DNA of 64,000 nucleotides from Shinella zoogloeoides (GTDB lineage: Bacteria; Pseudomonadota; Alphaproteobacteria; Rhizobiales; Rhizobiaceae). The notes under the pieces are model-generated. The model was given only the letters and a program-made list of their open reading frames with translations, ran no database searches and had not been told where the DNA came from. Position 1 is the first letter of the stretch, and every line of letters begins with the position of its first letter. The stretch is taken from NCBI RefSeq assembly GCF_020883495.1, contig NZ_CP086610.1, forward strand, positions 849,501-913,500, read 5' to 3'. Both the position numbers and the translations under genes were made by a program. This document shows, piece by piece, positions 35,128-43,711 of this stretch.

Positions 35128-37221
35128 CTACATCTTCCCGGCCACCTTGATCGCGAACGCATATTCGAAGGCGATTTCCTCTAGCCGCTGGAAGCGGCCC
35201 GACGCGCCGCCATGGCCCGCGCCCATATTGGTCTTGAGCAGGATCGGCTCGCTGCCGGTGGTCTTCTCGCGCAGCCGCGCCACCCATTTCGTCGGCTCCC
35301 AGTAGGTCACGCGCGGATCGGTGAGACCGGAGAGGGCGAGGATGGCGGGGTAGGGCTTCGCCCCGACATTGTCATAGGGCGAGTAGCTCGCCATGAGCTG
35401 GTAGAAGTCCTTGCTGTCGATGGGATTGCCCCATTCCGGCCATTCCGGCGGGGTCAGCGGCAGGGTGTCGTCCAGCATGGTGTTGAGCACGTCGACGAAG
35501 GGAACGGCCGCGATGATGCCGCCGAATTTCTCCGGCGCCATGTTGGCGATGGCCCCCATCAGCATGCCGCCGGCCGAGCCGCCTTCGGCGACGATGTTCG
35601 CGTAGGACGTGAACCTTTCCTGATTCAGATAGTCGGCCGCCGCGATGAAGTCCTTGAAGGTATTGGTCTTCTTGTCCATCTTGCCGTTTTCGTACCAGGC
35701 GAAGCCCTTGTCCTTGCCGCCGCGGATATGGGCGATGGCATAGACGAAGCCGCGGTCGGCGAGCGACAGGCAATTGGTGTTGAAGGAGGCCGGGATGGTG
35801 ATGCCGTAGGCGCCGTAGCCGTAGAGCAGGCACGGGGCCGAGCCGTCGAGCGGCGTGTCCTTGCGGTAGAGCAGGGTCACGGGCACGCTCTCGCCATCCC
35901 AGGCCGGGGCGAAGACGCGGCGGGTGACGTAGTCGTCCGGGTTGTGGCCGGAGGGCACTTCCTGCGTCTTCAGCAGCCGGCGCTCGCGCGTCGCCATGTC
36001 GTAGTCGAAGAGCTGCGATGGCGTCGTCATCGAGGAGTAGGAGAAGCGGATGACGTCGGTGTCGTATTCCGCAGCGCCCGACAGGCCGAGCGAATAGGCC
36101 TCTTCGGCAAAGGCGATGGCGTGTTCCTCGCCGCTCGCCCGGTCGCGCACGACGATGCGCGGCAGGCCCTCGTGGCGTTCCAGCCAGACGAGGTGACGGG
36201 CGAAGGCCATGTGGTTGAGGATCAGCGTGCCGGGGCGGTGCGGCACGACCTCCGCCCAGTTCTCGCGGCCGGGCGCGATCACCGGCGTCTGCATGATCTT
36301 GAAGTCCTTCGCGCCGTCGGCATTGGTGAGGATGTAGAAGACGTCGCCGCCCTCCGTCATCGAATATTCGAGGCCCGTCTGGCGCGGGGCGACGAGAGCC
36401 GGGGCGGCGAGCAGGTCCTTCGTCGAGAGCAGGCGGTATTCGCTCGTCTCGTGGTCGTGGATATCGACATAGATGAAATCGTCGAGCAGCGAGCCGCTGA
36501 CCGACATGAAGAAGCCAGCGTCCTTCTCCTCGTAGACGAGGCGGTCCTTCTCCTGCGGTTCGCCGAGGATGTGGTGGACGATCTTCGAGGGGCGGTGGTT
36601 CTCGTCGAGCGCGGTGTAGAAGAAACTCTTCGCATCCGGCGCCCATACGCCGCCGCCGCCGGAATTGACGATCTCGTCGGCATGGTCCCGGCCGGTCGCA
36701 AGGTCGCGCACCTTCAGCGTGAAATATTCCGAGCCCTTGTCGTCATAGCCCCAGATGCCGACGGAATGATCGGTGGAGTGGTCGATGCCGGAAAGGCGGA
36801 AATAGTCCTTGCCTTCGGCCTCCCTGTCGCCGTCGAGCAGGATGGCGCGCTCGCCGCCGTCGCGCGGCTCGCGGAAGTAGCGCGGCTGCTCGCCGCCGGT
36901 GACATAGGCGGTACCGTAGGCGAAGGGGCCGTCCTTGACCGGCACGGAGCTGTCGTCCTCCTTGATGCGCCCGCGCATCTCGGCAAACAGCGTCTTCTGC
37001 AGCGCCTCGGTGTCCGCCATGGCGGCGTTCATATAGGCGTTCTCCGCCTCCAGATGCGCGCGGATCTCCGGCTGGAGAATGGAGGGGTCCTTGAACATCG
37101 CCTGCCAGTTCTCGTCGCGGAACCAGGCGTAGTCGTCGGTGCGGGTAATGCCGTGGCGGGTGTCGGAGACGGGTTTTTTCGCGGCAAGGGGAGCGGTGGG
37201 CAGGTTTTTGAAGACGGACAA
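35128..37221 (-). CDS. ptrB: Oligopeptidase B (S9 family)
   Basis: The 697-residue cytoplasmic serine peptidase has an N-terminal beta-propeller (about residues 70-410) and a C-terminal alpha/beta hydrolase domain. The catalytic Ser is in EGGSAGGMLMG, the Asp in SGLTDPRVTYWEPTKW and the His in GAGHGGASGR. The propeller begins RYFREPRDGG. It cleaves short peptides after basic residues. Length agrees with PtrB. It is oriented with selO 82 bp downstream; co-transcription is possible. Confidence 0.95.
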   Translation of the reverse strand: MSVFKNLPTAPLAAKKPVSDTRHGITRTDDYAWFRDENWQAMFKDPSILQPEIRAHLEAENAYMNAAMADTEALQKTLFAEMRGRIKEDDSSVPVKDGPFAYGTAYVTGGEQPRYFREPRDGGERAILLDGDREAEGKDYFRLSGIDHSTDHSVGIWGYDDKGSEYFTLKVRDLATGRDHADEIVNSGGGGVWAPDAKSFFYTALDENHRPSKIVHHILGEPQEKDRLVYEEKDAGFFMSVSGSLLDDFIYVDIHDHETSEYRLLSTKDLLAAPALVAPRQTGLEYSMTEGGDVFYILTNADGAKDFKIMQTPVIAPGRENWAEVVPHRPGTLILNHMAFARHLVWLERHEGLPRIVVRDRASGEEHAIAFAEEAYSLGLSGAAEYDTDVIRFSYSSMTTPSQLFDYDMATRERRLLKTQEVPSGHNPDDYVTRRVFAPAWDGESVPVTLLYRKDTPLDGSAPCLLYGYGAYGITIPASFNTNCLSLADRGFVYAIAHIRGGKDKGFAWYENGKMDKKTNTFKDFIAAADYLNQERFTSYANIVAEGGSAGGMLMGAIANMAPEKFGGIIAAVPFVDVLNTMLDDTLPLTPPEWPEWGNPIDSKDFYQLMASYSPYDNVGAKPYPAILALSGLTDPRVTYWEPTKWVARLREKTTGSEPILLKTNMGAGHGGASGRFQRLEEIAFEYAFAIKVAGKM

Positions 37222-37394
37222 GGTTTCACTCCGGCAAATCGGTAGGCGGGATCAAAGAGATAGAGAGGCCCTACCTTTGCATCAAGGTCATGACCGAAGG
37301 TTTGCGCGCTGCGTGGGGGAGGCGGTATCGAAGGAGACGGAAAGTTGCGGCGGACCCGTGGGGAACGCCGTCGAAGGGCCGGGAGGGGCCGCTG

Positions 37395-37745
37395 CTACAG
37401 GATCTGCGTATCGTTGCAGAAGATCGCGCCGAGCGCGCCGACGAGCTGGCAGGCGCGTTCGTCGGTCAACCTGTAGAAAATCTGCTTGCCTTCGCGGCGC
37501 GCGCTGACGACGCCGGCTTCGCGCAGCACGTTGAGCTGCTGGGAAAGGGTCGGTTGGTGGACGGCGAGCTTGGTTTCAAGCTCCGAGACCGAAGTTTCGC
37601 CTTCGGCGAGCGTACAGACCAGCAAAAGCCGCGCCGGGTGGGCCAATGTTTTCAGGAGACCGGATATTCTGGCCGCCCGAATGGCCCTCGCCCGGGAGGC
37701 CGGCATAGCCTCACGGAATGGGATGATGACCACGGGATACTCCAT
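37395..37745 (-). CDS. bigR: ArsR-family persulfide-sensing repressor (BigR/SqrR-like)
   Basis: The 116-residue winged-helix repressor has the recognition segment VHQPTLSQQLNVLREAGVV and wing RREGKQIFYRL. Two cysteines, Cys44 (LLVCTLAEGE) and Cys110 (AIFCNDTQ), are 66 residues apart. This is the spacing of the redox pair Cys42/Cys108 of BigR and Cys41/Cys107 of SqrR, which sense reactive sulfur. A third, Cys99, is also present. The usual BigR partners (persulfide dioxygenase, DUF442, TauE) are not adjacent. The AT-rich region upstream (TATTTTATATTATA) is a likely promoter and operator. Confidence 0.85.
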   Translation of the reverse strand: MEYPVVIIPFREAMPASRARAIRAARISGLLKTLAHPARLLLVCTLAEGETSVSELETKLAVHQPTLSQQLNVLREAGVVSARREGKQIFYRLTDERACQLVGALGAIFCNDTQIL

Positions 37746-37797
37746 ACATTAGCAGTCTATTTTATATTATACGCGATTTTTAACGATCTGCCAGTGG

Positions 37798-38925
37798 TTA
37801 CCCGGGTAGGTTGGGCCGGGCCTTTCGCTTTGCGGGGCGCAGTTCGTCGGCGATCGTCATGCCGATGATGGAGAGGGGAAGCGCGAGCATCGCGCCGGCC
37901 GCGCCCCACATCCAGGTCCAGAAGATGATGGCGGTGAAAATGAGGAAGGCGTTGACCTCCAGCCGCTTGCCCATGACCGCCGGCATGACGAGGTTTTCCA
38001 TCGCAAGATGCACGAGGAAGAAGGCGAGCGCGGGCAGCAGGCCCATCGCCAGCGTCTCGTGCGTCAGGAGGCCGGCGGCCGCAAGCGCGATGGTCATCAG
38101 CGTCACGCCGAGGAAGGGCACGAAGCTGGAAAGGAACGCGAAGAGCCCCCAGAGCGCGGGCATGGCGAGCCCCCCGCCCCAGGCGATGAGGGTGGCGGCG
38201 ATGCCCAGCCCGCCATAGACCAGCGCGGCGGTGGCGAAATAGTAGCCGAGCGCGCTGTCGATGGCGTTCATGATGCGGATGGCCGCCAGCCGCTGGCCGC
38301 GGCGGGGAAAGGCCATGATGAGCATCTGCCGCAGCTTCAGCCGCGCGGAGAGGAAGAGCACGAGCGCGGCGAAGAAGATCATGGCCTGCAGCAGCGCGGG
38401 GGTGAGGCTGGCCGAGAGAATGCCGAGGATGCTGCCGGTGTTCTCCAGCACCTTCTCCATCGACATCTGCCCCGTCTCGAAGGTCTGCGCATGGAGGTTC
38501 AGCCAGCCGAAGCGGGAAAAGAGCGGGGTTATCCGGTCATAGGCGCCGCGCACGAGATCCGGCGCGTTGGCGGCGAGTTGGGCGATCGGGTCGGCGAGCA
38601 GGCCGGCGATGAAGAACAGGCCGGCGCCGAAGAGGCCGGCCAGCAGCAGGGCGGTCGGCAAGGGGGGAATGCCGAGCGTGTTGAGCTTTTCCGCCGCCAC
38701 GCCGAGGATGAGCCCGGTGACGACGGCAAGGGAAAGCGGGATGAGGATCGGCGCCATCAGGTAGACGACGCCCATGGCCATGATGACGAAGATGCCGATG
38801 GCCGCCCAGGCGGCGGCAATGTCCAGCCCGTAGCGGCGCGGCGTCTCCCGTAGAGTATCGCGCGCCGGATCGGGACCGGCTTGCAGGAGGCGGCGTTCGG
38901 CGGGCTTTCCGGATATATCGTGCAT
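37798..38925 (-). CDS. AI-2E family transporter (PerM/YdiK-like)
   Basis: The 375-residue membrane protein has about eight helices. Its family signature region near the C-terminus is LENLVMPAVMGKRLEVNAFLIFTAIIFW, followed by WGAAGAMLALPL. The family includes exporters of autoinducer-2 and Na+(Li+)/H+ antiporters; the substrate here is unknown. Start 38925 is chosen because further upstream residues are a basic non-membrane extension. It lies 52 bp upstream of the BigR-like gene on the same strand. Confidence 0.9.
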   Translation of the reverse strand: MHDISGKPAERRLLQAGPDPARDTLRETPRRYGLDIAAAWAAIGIFVIMAMGVVYLMAPILIPLSLAVVTGLILGVAAEKLNTLGIPPLPTALLLAGLFGAGLFFIAGLLADPIAQLAANAPDLVRGAYDRITPLFSRFGWLNLHAQTFETGQMSMEKVLENTGSILGILSASLTPALLQAMIFFAALVLFLSARLKLRQMLIMAFPRRGQRLAAIRIMNAIDSALGYYFATAALVYGGLGIAATLIAWGGGLAMPALWGLFAFLSSFVPFLGVTLMTIALAAAGLLTHETLAMGLLPALAFFLVHLAMENLVMPAVMGKRLEVNAFLIFTAIIFWTWMWGAAGAMLALPLSIIGMTIADELRPAKRKARPNLPG

Positions 38926-39088
38926 GGCGCATCCCCAGATTTCGCGCCGGAAACGCGCCTGGCGTCGGGAAGTTCCCGAAAGGGGCATGAAACCTTGGGT
39001 CGCTTGCGACCTGTCGTCAAATCGACATAGTGCGCGTTAACCCGGTATTAACAGATCGGAATCGATGGCAGAAAGAGGAGGCAGAACG

Positions 39089-39499
39089 ATGGATCGGCAA
39101 GGGACCGCGCGCCGTATCGCGCTGTTCGCGCTGGCACTCGCGCCGCTTTGCGCATCGCCCGCTTTGGCGCTCGACGCGCGCATCCGCGGGCAACTGGAAA
39201 AGCTGACGCCGGAAGAACGGCTGGAGCAGCGTTGCGACATGGAGGCCATGGATCGCATCGGCGGCGGCAAGGGCGGCTTTCGCCCGGACAAGGTGATCGC
39301 CTACGCCTTCGGCGACCCCAAGCTGGACGGCACGACCTTCAAGACGAAGGGCGCCGTCTTCCGCAGCAGGGGCGAGTGGTATCGCCTGTCCTATAAATGC
39401 GAGGCGAGCGACGACCGGCTGGAGGTCAACGCCTTCAAGTACAGGATCGGCGAGCAGGTGCCGCACGAGGACTGGGCGGCGCATTATCTCTACGATTGA
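39089..39499 (+). CDS. DUF930 secreted protein
   Basis: The 136-residue protein has a signal peptide (ALFALALAPLCASPALA) and matches DUF930, a family seen mainly in Rhizobiales. Diagnostic stretches are LEKLTPEERLEQRCDMEAM, PDKVIAYAFGDPKL, GAVFRSRGEWYRLSYKC and the C-terminal WAAHYLYD. Two conserved cysteines (RCDM and YKCE) may pair. The ATG at 39089 has Shine-Dalgarno AGAGGAGG. The function is unknown. Confidence 0.88.
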   Translation: MDRQGTARRIALFALALAPLCASPALALDARIRGQLEKLTPEERLEQRCDMEAMDRIGGGKGGFRPDKVIAYAFGDPKLDGTTFKTKGAVFRSRGEWYRLSYKCEASDDRLEVNAFKYRIGEQVPHEDWAAHYLYD

Positions 39500-39518
39500 G
39501 GCCGCCGGCCGGTGGGAA

Positions 39519-39544
39519 GAGGGGCCGCTATCGGGCGGCCCCTC
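39519..39544. terminator. Hairpin between convergent DUF930 and VOC genes
   Basis: A perfect 10-bp stem, GAGGGGCCGC with GCGGCCCCTC, encloses TATCGG. It lies between the two stops (39499 and 39553). There is no T tract on either side, so termination efficiency is uncertain. Confidence 0.55.
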
Positions 39545-39552
39545 CGTCTGGC

Positions 39553-40506
39553 TCATGCGGCAAGCTTCAGCCCGATGCCCCACGGATCGACCAGTGAGAC
39601 CGTGTCGCCCGAACGCGTGGTGGCGATCGACAGCGCGTCGAGCTTCTGCACGGCCGCATCCAGCTTGGCCTTGTCGTTGAAGCGGATCGTATAGTCCGCA
39701 AGGCCGCTCATGCCGCCCTGCCGCTTCGGCTGGCCGCGCGAGTTCCAGACATTGGCCGCGACATGGTGATGGTACTTGCCGGTGGCGAAGAAGCTCGCGC
39801 CCGGATAGCGCGCCATGATGTCGAGGCCGAGCACGCCCTGGAAGAAGGCGTCCGCCTCGGGGATATCGGAGACCTGCAGGTGGATATGGCCGATGACGGT
39901 GCCGTTTTCCTGCCCGTTCCAATCGTCCTTCGGCGCTTCTTCGTAAAGCGCCTGCAGGTCGAGCCGGTGCGTCGCCATCTTCACCGTGCCGTCGGGCACA
40001 TAGGTCCATTCGGCGCGGTCGCGATCCCGGTAGATCTCGATGCCGTTGCCTTCCGGGTCGTCGAGATAGATCGCCTCGCTGACGAGGTGATCCGACGCGC
40101 CCGTGAGAGGGATGTTGTTGTGCGCGGCATGGGCGAGCCACCGGCCGAGTTCCCTGCGGTTCGGCACGAGGAAGGCGGTGTGGAAGAGGCCGGGCGCGTT
40201 GCGCGGCGCGCGCGCCGCGTTGCCGCCGGTCGTCAGCGTCAAAAGCGGCCGGCCGGAAACGCCGAGCGTCTCGCCGGAGGCCGATTTTTCCAGCACCGAA
40301 AGGCCCATAGCCTGCTGGTAGAAGGCCGACAGCATCGGCAGGTCGATCACCGTCAGGTGCGAGTGATCGACGAAGGCCGGCATGTCGATGGCATGGGTGG
40401 CGGCGTTGGTCATGGGGGCGGTCTCCGCGCGGGTGGGGCCGGCCTTGCCGGCGGCGATGCCAGCGGCGGCCGCGCCGAGGAATGTCCGTCTGTCGAGGTC
40501 CGTCAT
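39553..40506 (-). CDS. Two-domain VOC protein (CatE-like), Tat-type signal
   Basis: The 317-residue protein has a twin-arginine-like leader (LDRRTFLGAAAAGIAAGKAG) followed by two vicinal-oxygen-chelate modules. Metal-ligand candidates are His in FVDHSHLTVIDL, Glu in GNGIEIYRD, His in IGHIHLQVSDI, and the YHHHVAANVWNSRG block. It resembles Bacillus CatE catechol-2,3-dioxygenase-like proteins. Export of such an enzyme is unusual, so the leader deserves checking; a shorter cytoplasmic form could start at 40413. Confidence 0.85.
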   Translation of the reverse strand: MTDLDRRTFLGAAAAGIAAGKAGPTRAETAPMTNAATHAIDMPAFVDHSHLTVIDLPMLSAFYQQAMGLSVLEKSASGETLGVSGRPLLTLTTGGNAARAPRNAPGLFHTAFLVPNRRELGRWLAHAAHNNIPLTGASDHLVSEAIYLDDPEGNGIEIYRDRDRAEWTYVPDGTVKMATHRLDLQALYEEAPKDDWNGQENGTVIGHIHLQVSDIPEADAFFQGVLGLDIMARYPGASFFATGKYHHHVAANVWNSRGQPKRQGGMSGLADYTIRFNDKAKLDAAVQKLDALSIATTRSGDTVSLVDPWGIGLKLAA

Positions 40507-40635
40507 GGTATGATCCCTGTTCCGGTTCCCTCCGGGGAACCGTTCTGTTGCCGGGAATATGACGGAACCGGATCGTTCACGAAAGATTATGTTTCGGCGA
40601 TTGACTGTCAATGCGGCATTGACGATGCGATATCG

Positions 40636-40661
40636 GGAACTTGATTCCGATCAATGCCGTT
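40636..40661 (+). promoter_or_regulatory. EcfG (general stress sigma factor) type promoter
   Basis: GGAAC (40636-40640) and CGTT (40658-40661) are separated by 17 bp, matching the alphaproteobacterial EcfG/RpoE2 consensus GGAAC-N16/17-CGTT. The start would fall near 40668, about 45 bases before the GTG start of the DksA-like gene. Confidence 0.7.
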
Positions 40662-40714
40662 ACTGGCCGGGAATGCGAATTTCGCTGCATGTCGAAACGA
40701 AGGAGACCCGTATC

Positions 40715-41038
40715 GTGACGGACGTGGCGCATTACAAGGACATTCTTCTCACCCGCAAGCGCGAGCTTTACGGCCGGCTTCACAAGATCGAGAAGGATCT
40801 CGACACGCTGAAGAGCGGCGACAGCGGCGAGCGCGCCGTGGAGCGCGAGAACGATGAGGTGCTGGAGGAGTTCGGCGTGACGGGCCTCAAGGAGCTGGAA
40901 GCCATCGACGCGGCGCTCGACCGCATCGCCGCCGGCACCTTCGGCGCCTGCGCCAAGTGCGGCGAGCCGATCTCGCCCGCCCGCCTTGCCGCCGTGCCGC
41001 ACGCGGCCCTTTGCGAAGAGTGCATTGCGCGGCAGTAA
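40715..41038 (+). CDS. DksA/TraR C4-type zinc finger protein
   Basis: The 107-residue protein has an N-terminal coiled coil (HYKDILLTRKRELYGRLHKIE) and a C-terminal DksA/TraR zinc finger, CAKCGEP through CEEC, with four cysteines (C-x2-C-x17-C-x2-C). It is shorter than canonical DksA and belongs to the TraR/YbiI-like group that modulates RNA polymerase. The GTG at 40715 is chosen because AAGGAG lies nine bases upstream and the promoter fits; an ATG at 40673 would be almost at the transcript start. Placement behind an EcfG-type promoter suggests a stress role. Confidence 0.88.
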   Translation: MTDVAHYKDILLTRKRELYGRLHKIEKDLDTLKSGDSGERAVERENDEVLEEFGVTGLKELEAIDAALDRIAAGTFGACAKCGEPISPARLAAVPHAALCEECIARQ

Positions 41039-41144
41039 GTGTCTCACGCGGCAAAGATTCGTGATGGCCGCGCATCGCGCAACCCCTTGCCTGTACAGCG
41101 AAAACGCGCGACGATGATGCTGCAATCATCGCGGGTGGACGAGC

Positions 41145-41801
41145 GTGGAAATCAAGGGCGTCAAGTGGAACTACGACCGGAATGAGGTCATCGCCGACGG
41201 CATCGTGCATGGTGTCGGCGTTGTCTTCGCGCTGATCGGCGTCACCGCGCTTATCTTCTACGCCACGGTCTTTTCGACGAGCGGGCAACTGGCGGCGACC
41301 TGGGTCTACGGCACGGGCCTCGTTCTCGCGCTGGCGATTTCCTTCGCCTACAATATCTGGCCCGTCTCCATGGTGAAGTGGCACCTGCGCCGCTTCGACC
41401 ATTCTGCGATCTTCGTGCTGATCGCCGCCACCTACACGCCCTTCCTGCAGCGCGGCATCGAGGACCCGTTCCTTGCCGGCATGCTGGTCTTCATCTGGGC
41501 GATGGCGGCGGGCGGCATCGCGCTGAAATTCCTGCTGCCCGGCCGCTACGACAGGCTGGTGATCCTCATCTATCTCGCCATGGGCTGGGTCGGCGTCTTT
41601 GCCACCGGACCGCTGCTGGCGCATCTTTCGGTCACCACGCTCACGCTGATCGTGGTCGGCGGCGTGCTCTATTCGGTCGGCGTCATCTTCCATGTCTGGG
41701 AGGCGCTGCGCTTCCAGAACGCCATCTGGCACGGCTTCGTGGTGGCGGCGGCGGCCGTGCATTATTCGGCCGTCGTCTCGAGCGTGGTTTCGGGACTCTA
41801 G
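41145..41801 (+). CDS. Hemolysin III family membrane protein
   Basis: The 218-residue protein has seven predicted helices and belongs to the hemolysin III/PAQR-related family (YqfA-like). The conserved histidine motifs are DGIVHGVGVVFAL, FDHSAIFVLIAATYTPF and IWHGFVVAAAAVHYSAV, and VGGVLYSVGVIFHVWE is typical. It starts at GTG with an imperfect hairpin (CGATGAT/ATCATCG) 14 bases upstream. The cellular role is uncertain and hemolytic activity is not implied. Confidence 0.92.
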   Translation: MEIKGVKWNYDRNEVIADGIVHGVGVVFALIGVTALIFYATVFSTSGQLAATWVYGTGLVLALAISFAYNIWPVSMVKWHLRRFDHSAIFVLIAATYTPFLQRGIEDPFLAGMLVFIWAMAAGGIALKFLLPGRYDRLVILIYLAMGWVGVFATGPLLAHLSVTTLTLIVVGGVLYSVGVIFHVWEALRFQNAIWHGFVVAAAAVHYSAVVSSVVSGL

Positions 41802-41807
41802 GATAAA

Positions 41808-42308
41808 TTATTGCGCGGCCGGCGCGGCGTCCTGCGCGCGCGTGCAGCCGCTGGCCGGCCGCAGCGACTTCACCAGCTTTCCGACGAGCGGCGACATCTC
41901 CTTCTTCATCGATCGCGGATATTCCAGCACGAAGGAGGCGGCGGCATCGTCGCAGAGCGCGATGATCCGGTGATAGAGGATGGAGCCGGCCAGCGTGCCG
42001 GAAAGGCTCGCCCAGCCTGCCTCCTGCCGGTCGTAGCCGATATCCCAGCCCTCCCGCAGATAGGCCATGCGCCGGGTGGCCACTTCGTCCTCGAAGAGAC
42101 CGCCGGCAAGCCGGTTCCCCCAGACGAGAAGCCGCGCCTTGCCCTTCGCATAGGTCCGCCCGTCGCCGCTGTCGGCTTCCTGCATCAGCGTGAAGCCCGG
42201 CGGGATCTCCACCGCAAAGCCCAGTCGGGCGTTGACATAGGTCTCGGAGGACTGGGCGAAAGCGGGAGCGGGCAGGAGCAGCAGGAGGATCAGCAGAAAG
42301 CGGCGCAC
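41808..42308 (-). CDS. Secreted hypothetical protein
   Basis: The 166-residue protein has a signal peptide with a Leu run (RRFLLILLLLLPAPAFA) when started at the GTG at 42308. The mature domain (ETYVNARLGFAVEIPPGFTLMQEAD) resembles PsbP- or DUF-type exported beta domains found in Rhizobiaceae. It has two cysteines (ALCDD and SGCTR). Starts further upstream would hide the signal peptide. It is convergent with hemolysin III, leaving a gap of 6 bp. The function is unknown. Confidence 0.72.
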   Translation of the reverse strand: MRRFLLILLLLLPAPAFAQSSETYVNARLGFAVEIPPGFTLMQEADSGDGRTYAKGKARLLVWGNRLAGGLFEDEVATRRMAYLREGWDIGYDRQEAGWASLSGTLAGSILYHRIIALCDDAAASFVLEYPRSMKKEMSPLVGKLVKSLRPASGCTRAQDAAPAAQ

Positions 42309-42424
42309 GGGAAAATCTCTTCTATATGTCTTGCGGATAACGGGCGGGGCGGGGCGTTTCATCGCGCGGGCTGGACAGCTTTCCCGCTCCTCCTGTATGC
42401 CATGGGGCAAAACCGGGGGGAACC

Positions 42425-42928
42425 ATGGACATCACGATACGCGACGCCACGGAGGCCGATCTGCCCGGCATCATGGACATCTACAACGATGCCGTCGCCC
42501 ATACGACCGCGATCTGGAACGAGGCGGTGGTCGATCTCGAAAACCGCAAGGCCTGGTTCGCCGCCCGGCGCGAGCGCGGCTTTCCCGTTCTCGTGGCGAC
42601 GCGCGGCAGGCAGGTGATCGGTTACGCCTCCTACGGCGACTGGCGCGCCTTCGACGGCTACCGCCACACGGTCGAGCATTCCGTCTATGTCCACAAGGAT
42701 GCGCGCGGCGCCGGCGCGGGCAAGCGCCTCTTGAAGGCGCTGGTCGACCGGGCGGGCTTCAACGGCGTCCATGTCATGATCGCCGGCATCGAGGCGGAGA
42801 ACACCGCCTCGATCAAGCTGCATGAAACGCTCGGTTTCCGCGTCGTCGGCCGGTTCAGCGAGGTCGGCATCAAGTTCGGCCGCTGGCTGGACCTGACCTG
42901 CATGGAACTGAAGGTTCCGAAGAGGTGA
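42425..42928 (+). CDS. PAT-like GNAT acetyltransferase
   Basis: The 167-residue protein matches phosphinothricin-type N-acetyltransferases. It shows IRDATEADLPGIMDIYNDAV at the N-terminus, YASYGDWRAFDGYRHTVEHSVYV in the middle, acetyl-CoA loop DARGAGAGKRLL, and ENTASIKLHETLGFRVVGRF. The chromosomal form may acetylate methionine sulfone or other amino acid analogues rather than the herbicide. Its TGA directly abuts the msrB stop (TGATCA), a striking pairing if methionine derivatives are its substrate. Confidence 0.9.
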   Translation: MDITIRDATEADLPGIMDIYNDAVAHTTAIWNEAVVDLENRKAWFAARRERGFPVLVATRGRQVIGYASYGDWRAFDGYRHTVEHSVYVHKDARGAGAGKRLLKALVDRAGFNGVHVMIAGIEAENTASIKLHETLGFRVVGRFSEVGIKFGRWLDLTCMELKVPKR

Positions 42929-43336
42929 TCAGTCCTCGTCGAAGCTGAGCGCCACGCCGTTCATGCAATAGCGCAGGCCCGTCGGCTGCGGCCCGTCGGG
43001 GAAGACGTGGCCGAGATGGGCGTCGCAATCCGCGCAGCGGATTTCCGTGCGCGTCATGCCATAGGAATGGTCGGAATGGTCCGTCACCGCGCCCGGCTCG
43101 ATCGGCTGGTAGAAGCTCGGCCAGCCGGTGCCGGAATTGTATTTCGCCTCCGACCGGTAGAGCGGCCGCTCGCAGCAGATGCAGCGATAGGTGCCCTTCT
43201 TGGACAGGTCGAAATCGGGGCTGGAAAAGGCGCGCTCCGTGCCGTGCTCGCGCGTGATGCGGAACTGTTCCGGCGTCAGAACTTGCCGCCACTCTTCCTT
43301 CGTCTTGTTGACCTTCAGCGTCATCGTCTCACCCAT
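42929..43336 (-). CDS. msrB: Peptide methionine (R)-S-oxide reductase MsrB
   Basis: The 135-residue enzyme reduces methionine-R-sulfoxide in proteins. The catalytic cysteine is Cys124 in LRYCMNG. The structural zinc is bound by Cys52/Cys55 and Cys101/Cys104 (CADC). Family blocks [14 protein letters not shown] and [10 protein letters not shown] are intact. No signal peptide is present. The gene is convergent with the acetyltransferase, with no base between the stops. Confidence 0.96.
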   Translation of the reverse strand: MGETMTLKVNKTKEEWRQVLTPEQFRITREHGTERAFSSPDFDLSKKGTYRCICCERPLYRSEAKYNSGTGWPSFYQPIEPGAVTDHSDHSYGMTRTEIRCADCDAHLGHVFPDGPQPTGLRYCMNGVALSFDED

Positions 43337-43436
43337 CGCGTTCTTCCGTTGCGCTATAGATAGGACGCGGATTGCGGCAAGACAATCGGCGGGCGCTCCT
43401 CAATGCGCGGCTGGCGGTTCTGCGCGATCCGTGCTA

Positions 43437-43466
43437 GGTAATACCTGTCTTCAACGAGGTATTACC
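43437..43466. promoter_or_regulatory. Operator of the AbrB-PIN toxin-antitoxin operon
   Basis: GGTAATACCT and AGGTATTACC form a perfect 10-bp inverted repeat with a 10-bp spacer. Each arm contains the near-symmetric half-site GGTA-N-TACC, giving two sites 20 bp apart. The right arm ends 9 bp before the antitoxin ATG, so binding would block transcription or translation. Confidence 0.72.
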
Positions 43467-43475
43467 GAGGGTTCC

Positions 43476-43709
43476 ATGGGCGCGACCGTGACAAGCAAGG
43501 GGCAGGTGACGATCCCCAAGGCCGTGCGCGATTTTCTCGGCATCGGCCCCGGCAGCGAGGTGGAGTTCCGCCGCGTGGAGAATGGCAGCGTCGTCGTGGT
43601 GCCGCTTGAAAAGGCACGGCCGCAAAGCCGTTTCGCGCGCCTGCGCGGACATGCCGGTGCCGGCCTGTCGACGGATGAGATCATGGCGCTGACCCGCGGC
43701 GACGACTGA
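43476..43709 (+). CDS. AbrB/MazE-type antitoxin
   Basis: The 77-residue protein has an N-terminal swapped-hairpin AbrB/SpoVT domain (TVTSKGQVTIPKAVRDFLGI) that binds DNA, and a C-terminal tail (ARLRGHAGAGLSTDEIMALTRGDD) of the type that wraps a PIN toxin. The toxin gene starts 2 bp after its stop. An inverted repeat just upstream is the likely autoregulatory site. Confidence 0.92.
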   Translation: MGATVTSKGQVTIPKAVRDFLGIGPGSEVEFRRVENGSVVVVPLEKARPQSRFARLRGHAGAGLSTDEIMALTRGDD

Positions 43710-43711
43710 GC

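Noticed and set aside
35212..37245. 677-codon open frame on the plus strand opposite ptrB
   Set aside because: It is a shadow of oligopeptidase B with no recognisable domain.
40541..40600. Other GGAAC motifs near the DksA-like gene as EcfG promoters
   Set aside because: Neither has CGTT at 16-17 bp; only the site at 40636 fits.
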